DNA from: Melioribacter sp.
GTDB lineage: Bacteria; Bacteroidota; Ignavibacteria; Ignavibacteriales; Melioribacteraceae
Direction: 5' to 3'
Length of the DNA: 13,056 bases
Assembly: GCA_016841125.1 (NCBI GenBank)
Contig: JAENZU010000050.1
Span: forward strand, 1-13,056
Below, in pieces: positions 1 through 7,850 of the stretch (positions are counted from its first letter, which is position 1; every line of letters starts with the position of its first letter). The position numbers and the translations under genes are program-made. Under the pieces are notes generated by a model. That model did not search any database, was not told the DNA's origin, and worked only from the letters and a program-made list of their open reading frames with translations.

Positions 1-3000
1 TGATCTATCTTCAACTTCCCAAAATTTATCCCGAATAGTTTTTAAACTTGGTTCATCATCTGCAATTTCATCTACTCCGACGTTTGTCATTTCTTTTAGA
101 AAGGAAATATTTAAAGAGTGTTTTTCTGATAGCTTATTGTTTTCAACAAGTCTCTCGTAGTATTTAATACTGTTCAGCAATTTGGGTCTATGCCCAATTG
201 TATCAAATAATTTTGAAAGCATAAAAATAACCTGTGCTTCCTCTTCAGTATTAGAAAGCTGTTTAAATATAAAATTTGCCTCTTCCAATGCTTCGTAAGC
301 TTCTTGATAATCACATGTTTCCAGAAAAATTTCACCCAAATTTGTGAGAACTAAACCCAGCCCATTTTTATCGCCGAAACTGCTGAATATATTCTGAGCC
401 CGTTTCTGATACTCAATAGCTTTCTCAAATTGCAAATTTTCGAAAAAATAAATTCCATAGCTCAACAGCAATTTAGCTTCCTGATCTAGATTTCCTATAT
501 CTCTATTAATATTAAGTGCCTCAGACCAATGTTTTTCGGCATTTTTTTGATCTCCCTTAAGGAAATGGAGATTTCCCAAATTCACTTTTGTGCCTGCGTA
601 TCTCACGGTTAATTTTGTTGCTTTAAATAATTCTAATGCTTTTTCAAATTCGGCAATGGCATCATCTAAATTATTTTCATTAAAAAACTTAATCATACCC
701 AAGAGATTGTGCGCCTTGCCTAATGATTCCTGCGAACTACTTTTATTTGTCAAAACATCTCTGCAAATCTCTTCACATTCTCCGAAATTGCTTAGATCAA
801 ATTCCGCATCTGCAGTTTCCAGCATTACTCTTGCTTTTTCGGAAGGATCAGTTAGTCTCACCAAAACAGAATTTAGGATATCTTTGCCCTGCTGCGCCTC
901 ACCGATTCTAATAAGTGCAGAACCCTTTAAGATTAATACAGTTAACTTCTGCTGCTCAACAATTTCACTTTTTAAAATGAGGTTTGTCAAATTTAAAACT
1001 TTTTTGTTTTCACTTAGTTTTAAAAGAATTTCAGCCAATTGAATTTTGAAATCAATTTGACGTTTGGTTTCTAAAGGGAATTTTAAAAGATGCGTAATTA
1101 TATTTCGCTGATACTGTAGGGCATTAATTTTTTCGGCAGTTTCCATCTCATCCATATATAAAGAATAGCTGTTCTTAAAATCTTCTCCGGCTTCAAATAA
1201 CCTTGCTAATTCACCTTTATTGATTTGAATATTTTGCTCTTTAATATTGCCAGCCAGTTTAAAGTAAAATTCTTTCTTATTGATTATGGTACCTAAAAAA
1301 AGAGTTTTGAATTCAGAATCTGAAAAGTTGATTGTCTCTGATCCTTTTGAAATTTGGACTATGTTCTTTTCAACCAATCTTTGCATATTTTGCCGGGCAT
1401 CCTCAAAAGGAATTCCGGCTAATTTACTTAGAGATTCTATTCCAAGTTCGGCGTTAATTGCAGAAATATATTGAGCCAATAAAAGCTCGTCTTTTTCTAA
1501 TAAATTTATTTTACTCTTTAATCTTTCTTGCCTTCCAGTTTTAAGATAATTGAGTAGATCAATATTTGAGGTTATGAATGGTCCTTCGTACTTGAAGTTT
1601 AATATTCCGTTAGAAATAATTTCACGAAAGAAATTCATCAATCCGCCCGGATTTAATTCAGCATATTTTAAAATTAAAGACTTTGTTTCTCTTTTAGGAA
1701 AGAATGCCGCAAAACGTTTATTAAAAATTTCATCGATGTCTTTTTTGTTATAAGGCACTAAGTCAAATACAACAATGTTCTGCAGTTCTTCCGAATAAAA
1801 AGTGTTTCTGGTGTGTTCGGTTAGTATTACTTTAATTTTGTTTATCTGGGCTGCAAGAATTAATTGATTGATTAAATCCCGGTTAAAGGAATCAAACTCG
1901 TTATATCCATCGAATAAAAGAGTCAATTCTTTATTGAATAACATTTTTGAAAAAAGCGAACGCAGTGCAGTAGTTATGTCGAGGTTATCCTGAACCATTA
2001 CGGTTTTTACTTCTTTAATAATTTCTTTACTCAAATTGTTAAAAATAGCGGGGCAGTAAAGCATCTTCTTTAGCAGAGTTTTCCAATAATCTAATTCGTT
2101 CTCAACTTCTGAGGATTTAAATAATATTGTATTGGGAAAAGTTCTATTCAATTCTTCGAGTATAGGAGATTTACCCGAGCCTTCTCCTCCGCGGAGTGTG
2201 AGCATGTCACCGCGTGTTTTGTCTGTTATATATAAATTAACTGCGGAGATTGCATGTATCTTTTCCGAAAAAATTTGGGCGGGTACCCAATCTGTTTTAG
2301 TTTCATTTGTAAGCGGCAATTTTAAGTCAAATAATATTTGCAGGGTGCTTAAATATCTATCTTCAGGATCTTTCCGGAGCAATTTTTTAATTGATCCAAT
2401 AAGAGCTGATGAATATTTAGTTTTCGGAAAATCAAATTCTTTATCCAAATGCGATTTATAAATCTCAATTTCGCTGTTTCGTTCAAATGGGAAAGTTTTA
2501 TAAACAATTTTGTAAAGTAAAATTCCTAACGCATACAAATCAATTCGATGATCACAGATTTCATGTTTTAATATTTCGGGTGCAATGTACTCGGCTGTCC
2601 CGACTGCATCGATATCTTCAGTGGGTGAAAACAATTTTGTAAATCCGAAATCGATCAATCTTACGACAGGACCCGAAGGTGAATCGGCAACTAAAATGTT
2701 TTCAGATTTTATGTCGCTGTATATATAATTAGACTGATGCAGATAATATAGTGCCGAGGATATCTGTTTAATAATTTGGTGTAATTGATTTTCATCAGCG
2801 GTACCAGGGTATTCAAAAATTGGGCTCCCTTCAAAATATTCTAAAGTAAAAAACAAACTGCCGGATTTGATTTCAAGTTTTTCATCTTTTTCTTCAGTAT
2901 CGAGCACTGTACCGTATTTGAAACATTTTATAATGTTAGGATGAGATAACCTATTTAAAGTGAAGTATTCATTTTTGAAAGTTTCAATTTCAAAATTATC

Positions 3001-3123
3001 CTTAATGTTTTCAAGGATTTTCATTGCCACTAATTTTGAAGCGTCTCTATCCTGGCAAAGAAATACTTTGCTGCGTCCCTCGCCAAGTTTTTTAATTATC
3101 TCGTATCTTTGATTTATTATCAT
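1..3123 (-). CDS. Ser/Thr protein kinase - P-loop NTPase - TPR signalling protein (C-terminus off window)
   Basis: An open frame of 1041 codons runs from ATG at 3121-3123 off the left edge. Residues 7-263 are a Hanks-type kinase: glycine loop GEGRSKV (14-20), VAMK lysine K35, catalytic loop YSDIKSEN with D137 and N142, DFG at 158-160, APE at 181-183. Residues about 305-500 are a P-loop NTPase with Walker A GGEGSGKS (312-319) and a Walker B-like strand LLFDG ending at D405, as in PknK/AAA_16/STAND-type proteins. After a helical linker, about five TPR-like helical pairs occupy 804-997. The likely role is a cytoplasmic signal integrator that phosphorylates proteins; target and output domain are unknown, and a further domain may lie beyond the window. 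Its start overlaps the preceding permease stop (ATGA), and upstream there is only a weak ribosome site, so translation is probably coupled to the transporter operon. No membrane segment is visible. The kinase call is firm; the NTPase subclass is less sure. Confidence 0.9.
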   Translation of the reverse strand, partial: MIINQRYEIIKKLGEGRSKVFLCQDRDASKLVAMKILENIKDNFEIETFKNEYFTLNRLSHPNIIKCFKYGTVLDTEEKDEKLEIKSGSLFFTLEYFEGSPIFEYPGTADENQLHQIIKQISSALYYLHQSNYIYSDIKSENILVADSPSGPVVRLIDFGFTKLFSPTEDIDAVGTAEYIAPEILKHEICDHRIDLYALGILLYKIVYKTFPFERNSEIEIYKSHLDKEFDFPKTKYSSALIGSIKKLLRKDPEDRYLSTLQILFDLKLPLTNETKTDWVPAQIFSEKIHAISAVNLYITDKTRGDMLTLRGGEGSGKSPILEELNRTFPNTILFKSSEVENELDYWKTLLKKMLYCPAIFNNLSKEIIKEVKTVMVQDNLDITTALRSLFSKMLFNKELTLLFDGYNEFDSFNRDLINQLILAAQINKIKVILTEHTRNTFYSEELQNIVVFDLVPYNKKDIDEIFNKRFAAFFPKRETKSLILKYAELNPGGLMNFFREIISNGILNFKYEGPFITSNIDLLNYLKTGRQERLKSKINLLEKDELLLAQYISAINAELGIESLSKLAGIPFEDARQNMQRLVEKNIVQISKGSETINFSDSEFKTLFLGTIINKKEFYFKLAGNIKEQNIQINKGELARLFEAGEDFKNSYSLYMDEMETAEKINALQYQRNIITHLLKFPLETKRQIDFKIQLAEILLKLSENKKVLNLTNLILKSEIVEQQKLTVLILKGSALIRIGEAQQGKDILNSVLVRLTDPSEKARVMLETADAEFDLSNFGECEEICRDVLTNKSSSQESLGKAHNLLGMIKFFNENNLDDAIAEFEKALELFKATKLTVRYAGTKVNLGNLHFLKGDQKNAEKHWSEALNINRDIGNLDQEAKLLLSYGIYFFENLQFEKAIEYQKRAQNIFSSFGDKNGLGLVLTNLGEIFLETCDYQEAYEALEEANFIFKQLSNTEEEAQVIFMLSKLFDTIGHRPKLLNSIKYYERLVENNKLSEKHSLNISFLKEMTNVGVDEIADDEPSLKTIRDKFWEVEDRS

Positions 3124-4391
3124 TTTACACTTCTATTATAAAGCTTATTTAAACTACTGCCTAATTCATTAATTGTAAGGAGCGTTAATATCAGCATCAA
3201 ACCGGGGAAAGTTATCATCCACCATGCGTGGTTTAAATAATTTTGACCGGCATCTATCATCGCACCCCATGATGGAAGAGAATTTCCTAAGCCGAGTCCA
3301 AGATAACTTAGTGCGGCTTCCGCAAGTATAATATTTCCAAATAAAAGTACACAGTTTATGATAATCGGAATTCTGAGCACCGGGAACATTTCCGCAGTAA
3401 AAAGTTTAAATTTACTCAATCCAATTAATTGTGCTGTAATAAAAAAATCTTTCTTTTTTATCTCAATCACTTCGTTATGAATTATTTTGAATAGGCTCAT
3501 CCAGCTTGCTGCACCTAAAACAAAAAGAATTGAAAATACATTATTGCCAAAAAGTGCGAGTGTTAACACTATTAAAAATAAAATTGGGAAAGCAAACAAA
3601 GTCTCGGCAGCTCTGTTAAAAAGCATATCCCAAAATTTTCCGTAATAAGCAGAAATAAATCCAAGCACTGAAGCAATTAACAATGATACCATAACTGCTC
3701 CCAGTCCAACAAAAAGCGAGACTCTAGTTCCATAAATAATTCTAGTGAAAATATCTCTTCCGAATTCATCCGTGCCCATCAAAAAAGTTTTGGTTGTAAC
3801 TTTCGGTTTACTACCGGACATTTCAATTTTATCTACGTCAATCCTTATTGATGTTTGGCTTTGGAAATAGACAAGAGGTTCCCCGATAACTAAACTATCA
3901 ATAAAAATTATTGACGATCCGAAATCATCTTTCAGCAATTCGGTTTTCCTTTCAAAAAATTCTGCAGCATGTTCATTTATATTTTTAGTTTCTTTTTTGA
4001 GATGAAGTATTTTTACCTTTGAAAATGGGGGCAGAAGTTTTGTTACAGCAAGGTCTTTTTGCAAATCCGGACTATAGTTAGTGATAAAGGGCGAAAATAA
4101 AATAATAAAAGTTAAGATTAAAGTTACTGCACCAACAAGTGAAATTTTCTGATTCAGCAGTTTAATTTTATTTTTAAATATTAATACAATTAGCGGAATA
4201 ATGATCATTAAAATTAAACCGGTGAAATGATCAAACAAATCAAAACTGAAGTGTACCGATTCACTCTGACCTTTCCATATTAGATTTACTAAACTATATA
4301 TTAATAAAGCTGAATCCACAACAACATTAAAACGGACTGCAAAAAGCAGCAGCACTGCCGTCAATATCATTATGAAATAGTTGATTCTCAT
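3120..4391 (-). CDS. ABC importer permease, DppC/OppC-like, with N-terminal extension and long extracytoplasmic insert
   Basis: This is the inner-membrane permease of a peptide/nickel-class ABC importer (BPD_transp_1 family), 423 residues against about 300 for usual DppC/OppC. Family marks are GTDEFGRD (206-213) followed by IIYGTRVSL, a degenerate cytoplasmic EAA loop around G324 where the ATPase should dock, LAEAALSYLGLGL (357-369 region) and PSWGAM (373-378). Two features are extra. Hydrophobic segments at about 5-35 and 56-73 precede the canonical first helix (about 83-106). About 100 residues then separate that helix from GTDEFGRD, where the family usually has 30-40. The start ATG lies 1 nt after the stop of the first permease gene, and the stop is shared in an ATGA overlap with the kinase gene. 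It should pair with the DppB-like protein to form the transport channel. The substrate cannot be told from the sequence. Confidence 0.93.
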   Translation of the reverse strand: MRINYFIMILTAVLLLFAVRFNVVVDSALLIYSLVNLIWKGQSESVHFSFDLFDHFTGLILMIIIPLIVLIFKNKIKLLNQKISLVGAVTLILTFIILFSPFITNYSPDLQKDLAVTKLLPPFSKVKILHLKKETKNINEHAAEFFERKTELLKDDFGSSIIFIDSLVIGEPLVYFQSQTSIRIDVDKIEMSGSKPKVTTKTFLMGTDEFGRDIFTRIIYGTRVSLFVGLGAVMVSLLIASVLGFISAYYGKFWDMLFNRAAETLFAFPILFLIVLTLALFGNNVFSILFVLGAASWMSLFKIIHNEVIEIKKKDFFITAQLIGLSKFKLFTAEMFPVLRIPIIINCVLLFGNIILAEAALSYLGLGLGNSLPSWGAMIDAGQNYLNHAWWMITFPGLMLILTLLTINELGSSLNKLYNRSVK

Positions 4392-4392
4392 A

Positions 4393-5379
4393 TTAATTGA
4401 GAAACTCTTTAGAATATCTTGGATTTATTATCGATCTGCTTAAGTCTGCAAGTAAGTTTGAAAATATCATTAATACTCCAGCTATGAAAGAACAACCGAT
4501 GATTAAAGGATAGTCTCTGGCAAAAATTGCATTTATCGTGAGCCTTCCCATTCCGGGTAAACTAAACAATACTTCGGTAATCAATGCTCCGCCAAGCAGT
4601 GTCCCAAGTTCAATTCCGGCAATTGAAACTAACGGGCTGATGGAATTCGGAATGATATGTTTCCATATAATTACATTTTCGCTTACACCCATCGATCTCA
4701 AATTGAGGATGAATGATTTGCTTCTAACATCTTCGAAGTAATCGCGCAAATATCGATAGAATAATGCAGTACCTGCAGCCGACAAAGTGATCAACGGCAA
4801 AATAAGATGCAAAATATAATCGCCCAAATTTTGCCAAAATGAGTATCTGTAGGAATCGACAGAACTGATTCCTGATGTTGGAAGTAAATCTAGCTTAACT
4901 GAAAAAATAAACACTAGGAAAACTCCGAGAACAAAAATTGGAGTTACATACATTACCAATGAAAATTTAGACAAGAATCTATCCAGAAATTTACCACGAT
5001 TCTTTAACGATAGATATGCGAGCCAAAAACTTAACGCAAGCTGAATTACAAAACTAAGAGAGCCTAAAATTAAAGTGAATGGTAAAAATTCCAAAATAAC
5101 TTTAGTAACGGGCATTTTGTAATCGTATGAATAACCGAACTGACCGGTGAGCATATTTTTTGTGAAATTATAAAATTGTTCGAGGATAGGGTCATTAAGA
5201 GCGAAAGATTCTTTCACGGATTCATGCAGAGCAGGTGAGAGTTTTGGAGAAATTAATTTTTGTGAGGGATCGCCCGGAGATATTCGGATTAAAAAAAATA
5301 GAAAAGATATAAATACAAAAAGTATTGCAAAAGAAATCAGCAATCTTTTTCCGATCGCGTAGAGGAGTTTTCTTTTCAT
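4393..5379 (-). CDS. ABC importer permease, DppB/OppB-like
   Basis: A 328-residue inner-membrane permease of the DppB/OppB/NikB type, of normal family length. The N-terminal helix (about 12-32) runs into the conserved SPGDP (34-38). Further marks are GQFGYSY (79-85), LLPTSG (165-170), a cytoplasmic coupling loop with the conserved glycine G231 ahead of HIIPN (241-245), and the C-terminal ITEVLFSLPGMGRL (267-280) with RDYPLI (288-293). About six membrane helices are visible. The usual EAA triplet is replaced by LNL, but the glycine and the following HIIPN are kept. It sits 3 nt after the binding-protein gene and 1 nt before the second permease gene, so the three are surely one transcript. The family call is firm; the transported solute is unknown. 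Confidence 0.95.
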   Translation of the reverse strand: MKRKLLYAIGKRLLISFAILFVFISFLFFLIRISPGDPSQKLISPKLSPALHESVKESFALNDPILEQFYNFTKNMLTGQFGYSYDYKMPVTKVILEFLPFTLILGSLSFVIQLALSFWLAYLSLKNRGKFLDRFLSKFSLVMYVTPIFVLGVFLVFIFSVKLDLLPTSGISSVDSYRYSFWQNLGDYILHLILPLITLSAAGTALFYRYLRDYFEDVRSKSFILNLRSMGVSENVIIWKHIIPNSISPLVSIAGIELGTLLGGALITEVLFSLPGMGRLTINAIFARDYPLIIGCSFIAGVLMIFSNLLADLSRSIINPRYSKEFLN

Positions 5380-5382
5380 ATT

Positions 5383-7041
5383 TTAGTTTTCAATCTCCCA
5401 TTCCCAGCAATGATGAACTATCCCAAGCGGTGTGATGCTGATATTGCGGATCTTTTTATTGTATGCAACAATATTGTCGATCCAGTATAAGAATGTGACC
5501 GGTTCATCTTCGTGCATCACTTCCTGAAGTTCAGAAAGAATTTTATTTTGATCTTTTTCACTGAGATTTTCTTCTAACTCCAACATTAAACTATCGGCAA
5601 GTTTGCTGTAATAACTCGCAAAATTTAACGGTGCCAATTCAAGATCGGAATACCAATACGGTTTTAACTCCAGCGGAATAGGGACGAACCAGCCTATCAT
5701 CCATGCATCAAACGATTTTGAATACAAATTGTCAATAAAGGTACCTAATTCCATCGTTTCAATTTTTACATCAATCCCTATTGATTTAAAATTATTTTGA
5801 ATGATTGTAGCAGCGTATTCTCTTCGCGGATTTCCGCTTGCAATATTAAGGGTAAAAGAAAATTCTCTATTTCCTTTTTCCAAAATTCCATCATTATCCG
5901 TATCCGCCCAGCCTTCTTCTGCCAGCAGTATTTTTGCGGAATCAGGATTATGCAAATATGGTGTAACCGCCGGATTTAATGCATCTTTGAATATAGGCGC
6001 AACGGGACCAACGGCTAATTCACCGTAATTTTTAAGGTAGCTTTCCAAAATCTCTTTCCTGTTAACAGCTTTTGTTAGTGCAATTCTAACCTTCGCACTT
6101 CCGAATAACGGGTGCGGACTTATCGTTCCGTCTTCCGCATATTTTTTCGGGTCAATATTATTCCAGCCAATGTAGTCATACTCTCTCCCTTTTACAGTCT
6201 CAATAGAGAGTTTACTTTCGTCGTTGATCATTTCTGTATCTTCGGGTTTCAAATCCTCCATTAAATCGATTTCACCCTTTTTCAATTGTGTTATGCGTGC
6301 TGAATAATCGGGGATAATTTTAATCACAATTTCTTGTATCGCATCAGGTGAATAAAGATATGATTGGGTGTTGGCTTCCAAAATAAGTGCCTGATTACGA
6401 TCCCATCTTGCCAATTTAAACGGACCATTTGAAATCGGTTGGAAATTAATTTCAGTTGTTTGAAATTTATTGCGGGGTATATCTTTATAAGAATGCATTG
6501 CAATTATAGGAAACTCGATATCAAAAAGTGTAGGCTTAGCTTCCTTTGGAAAATTAATTGTGAACTGGTAAGCATTTGTTATCTCAAAACTTTTGCCGAT
6601 ATCTATATGATTTTCCTCATCGGTGTAAAATTCTTGAAACGTTCCATAGAGTTTGCTTTGAACTGCTGGATCGGAATAAACATCAAAAGAAAAAATAACA
6701 TCATCGGCTGTAAACTTTACACCATCGGACCAATAAACATTATCTCTGAGATAAAAAGTAACCTGTGTCGAATCGCTATTCCATTCCCATTTTTCTGCCA
6801 GCATCGGTTTGGGTTCTAAATTTCCCAACTCTTCGTTCCACTCGTATCTAACTAGCGAGAGAAATAAAAGCTCGGTAATATTTCCTTCGGCAATGTTGAA
6901 AGCATATAATGGATTAATAGTTTCGACGTCGGAGGGTATTCCTATTATTACTCTATCAGCTTCGCGCGAAGATTTGTCTGTGCATGAATTAAAAATAAAT
7001 AGAACAGAAAGTAGTATCGGGGCAAGCTTTTTAATTAACAT
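5383..7041 (-). CDS. ABC importer substrate-binding lipoprotein, family 5 (DppA/OppA/NikA-like)
   Basis: A 552-residue extracytoplasmic solute-binding protein of the SBP_bac_5 family, which captures peptides, nickel complexes or other small solutes and delivers them to the permease pair. A short basic and hydrophobic leader (1-19) ends at C20 in FNSC, an imperfect lipobox, so it is probably a lipoprotein anchored after signal peptidase II cleavage. Typical family features are VIIGIPSDVETINPLY near the mature N-terminus, the signature around NVYWSDGVKFTADDV (101-115), a DTDNDG loop, and Asp/Trp-rich C-terminal sequence ending WEWEIEN. It is the first gene of the operon, with a GGA ribosome-site-like triplet a few bases before the ATG at 7039-7041, and it diverges from the ATPase genes. 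Nothing in the sequence decides between peptide and other substrates. Confidence 0.95.
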   Translation of the reverse strand: MLIKKLAPILLSVLFIFNSCTDKSSREADRVIIGIPSDVETINPLYAFNIAEGNITELLFLSLVRYEWNEELGNLEPKPMLAEKWEWNSDSTQVTFYLRDNVYWSDGVKFTADDVIFSFDVYSDPAVQSKLYGTFQEFYTDEENHIDIGKSFEITNAYQFTINFPKEAKPTLFDIEFPIIAMHSYKDIPRNKFQTTEINFQPISNGPFKLARWDRNQALILEANTQSYLYSPDAIQEIVIKIIPDYSARITQLKKGEIDLMEDLKPEDTEMINDESKLSIETVKGREYDYIGWNNIDPKKYAEDGTISPHPLFGSAKVRIALTKAVNRKEILESYLKNYGELAVGPVAPIFKDALNPAVTPYLHNPDSAKILLAEEGWADTDNDGILEKGNREFSFTLNIASGNPRREYAATIIQNNFKSIGIDVKIETMELGTFIDNLYSKSFDAWMIGWFVPIPLELKPYWYSDLELAPLNFASYYSKLADSLMLELEENLSEKDQNKILSELQEVMHEDEPVTFLYWIDNIVAYNKKIRNISITPLGIVHHCWEWEIEN

Positions 7042-7121
7042 AAAGATTCCATAAATATATTTAATATATCTATATCAATTTATTATTTTGTAACCTAAAT
7101 CTCAAAGGTAAAGGTTTAATA
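7042..7121. promoter_or_regulatory. Divergent promoter region of the two halves of the ABC importer
   Basis: These 80 AT-rich bases separate the minus-strand binding-protein operon from the plus-strand ATPase genes, so promoters for both must lie here or in the adjacent gene ends. On the minus strand a TAnnTTTG-type box (TACCTTTG, 7103-7110) is present, but no matching upstream TTG element was found, and the same bases form the ribosome site of the plus-strand gene. On the plus strand TATTAT (7081-7086) followed by TTTTG is a weak -10 candidate. The region is inferred from gene layout; the individual boxes are weak. Confidence 0.4.
7104..7114 (+). promoter_or_regulatory. Ribosome binding site deciding the start of the first ATPase
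   Basis: AAAGGTAAAGG carries two purine-rich AAAGG units. The second ends 10 nt before the ATG at 7125 and 7 nt before an in-frame TTG at 7122. Both starts are feasible. ATG is preferred because it is the stronger codon, and the choice changes the protein by one residue only. Confidence 0.55.
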
Positions 7122-7124
7122 TTG

Positions 7125-7850
7125 ATGCTCGATGTAAAACTAAAAAGTGTATTAATTAATACAGAGAAAACTAACCAAGAGATATTGAGGGACATCCAAT
7201 TTAGAATACCAAAAAATACAATAAATACTATTCTGGGCAGAAATGGTGCCGGTAAGTCAACTTTAATAAAGATAATAACGCAGTTAGAAGATAAAACCAA
7301 TTTTATTGTTGATGGAAAAGTAATTTTCAATAGCCTTGATCTGTGGAAGCTTGATCAAAAAAGTTTATGTGAAATTAGAAGTAAAAAAATAAGGTATGTA
7401 TTCCAGGATGCTGCAAATCTTTTTGATCCATTAAAAAAACTAAGCTACTATTTTAAAATGGTTAACGCTGATAGGGAAAAAGTAGAATTACTATTGGCTG
7501 AATTTTTCCTGCCGACCTCAGTGGAATTGGAAAAATTATACGCTTATCAGTTAAGCGGCGGAATGGCACAGAGAATTTCGATTGTGCTGCAATTGCTTGC
7601 AGAGCCTGAATTATTAATTTTAGATGAACCTACTTCAGCGCTGGATCTTCCGCTGGCAAATTTATTGATGCTGAAGTTAAGAGAATTTACGGATCGAAAA
7701 AATAATTCAGTGTTGATGATTGCGCAGGATTTTATTCTAACCGAAAAGTTTTCGGATAACATTTTAGTTTTGACAGGTAGGACAATAAAATCGGCGGCAT
7801 CTATTTCCGATGCAAATTATTTGCTTAATAATGTAAGCTCACATAAATGA
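7125..7850 (+). CDS. ABC importer ATPase, OppD/DppD-like, lacking the switch histidine
   Basis: A 241-residue cytoplasmic ABC ATPase. Visible motifs are Walker A GRNGAGKST (38-46), Q-loop glutamine Q94 in YVFQD, signature LSGGMAQR (143-150), Walker B LLILDE (163-168) and D-loop SALD (171-174). In the H-loop, where the family has histidine (usually THD or SHD), the protein reads IAQD, with glutamine Q201 (codon CAG, 7725-7727). The C-terminal oligopeptide-type extension (oligo_HPY), common in OppD and DppD of about 320 residues, is absent. A possible TTG start one codon upstream (7122) would add a single residue. Its stop overlaps the start of the next ATPase gene by 4 nt, so the two are coupled and probably form a heterodimer. 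The partner permeases are most likely those encoded divergently at 3120-5379, since no other permeases are near. Confidence 0.93.
   Translation: MLDVKLKSVLINTEKTNQEILRDIQFRIPKNTINTILGRNGAGKSTLIKIITQLEDKTNFIVDGKVIFNSLDLWKLDQKSLCEIRSKKIRYVFQDAANLFDPLKKLSYYFKMVNADREKVELLLAEFFLPTSVELEKLYAYQLSGGMAQRISIVLQLLAEPELLILDEPTSALDLPLANLLMLKLREFTDRKNNSVLMIAQDFILTEKFSDNILVLTGRTIKSAASISDANYLLNNVSSHK

Noticed and set aside
590..2461. Plus-strand open frames (590-1042, 723-911, 1280-1474, 1550-1753, 2132-2461)
   Set aside because: They lie antisense to the continuous kinase/NTPase/TPR frame, have no ribosome site or recognisable motif, and have the composition of shadow frames.
3121..3150. TATAAT-like hexamer just upstream of the kinase start as a separate promoter
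   Set aside because: The minus strand reads TATAATAGAAG about 17 nt before the ATG, inside the end of the permease gene, but no matching -35 or TTG element was recognised. AT-rich sequence produces such hexamers often.
4538..7054. Plus-strand frames opposite the permease and binding-protein genes (4538-4741, 5797-6028, 6439-6819, 6809-7054)
   Set aside because: All are antisense to well-supported ABC transporter genes and resemble no protein family.
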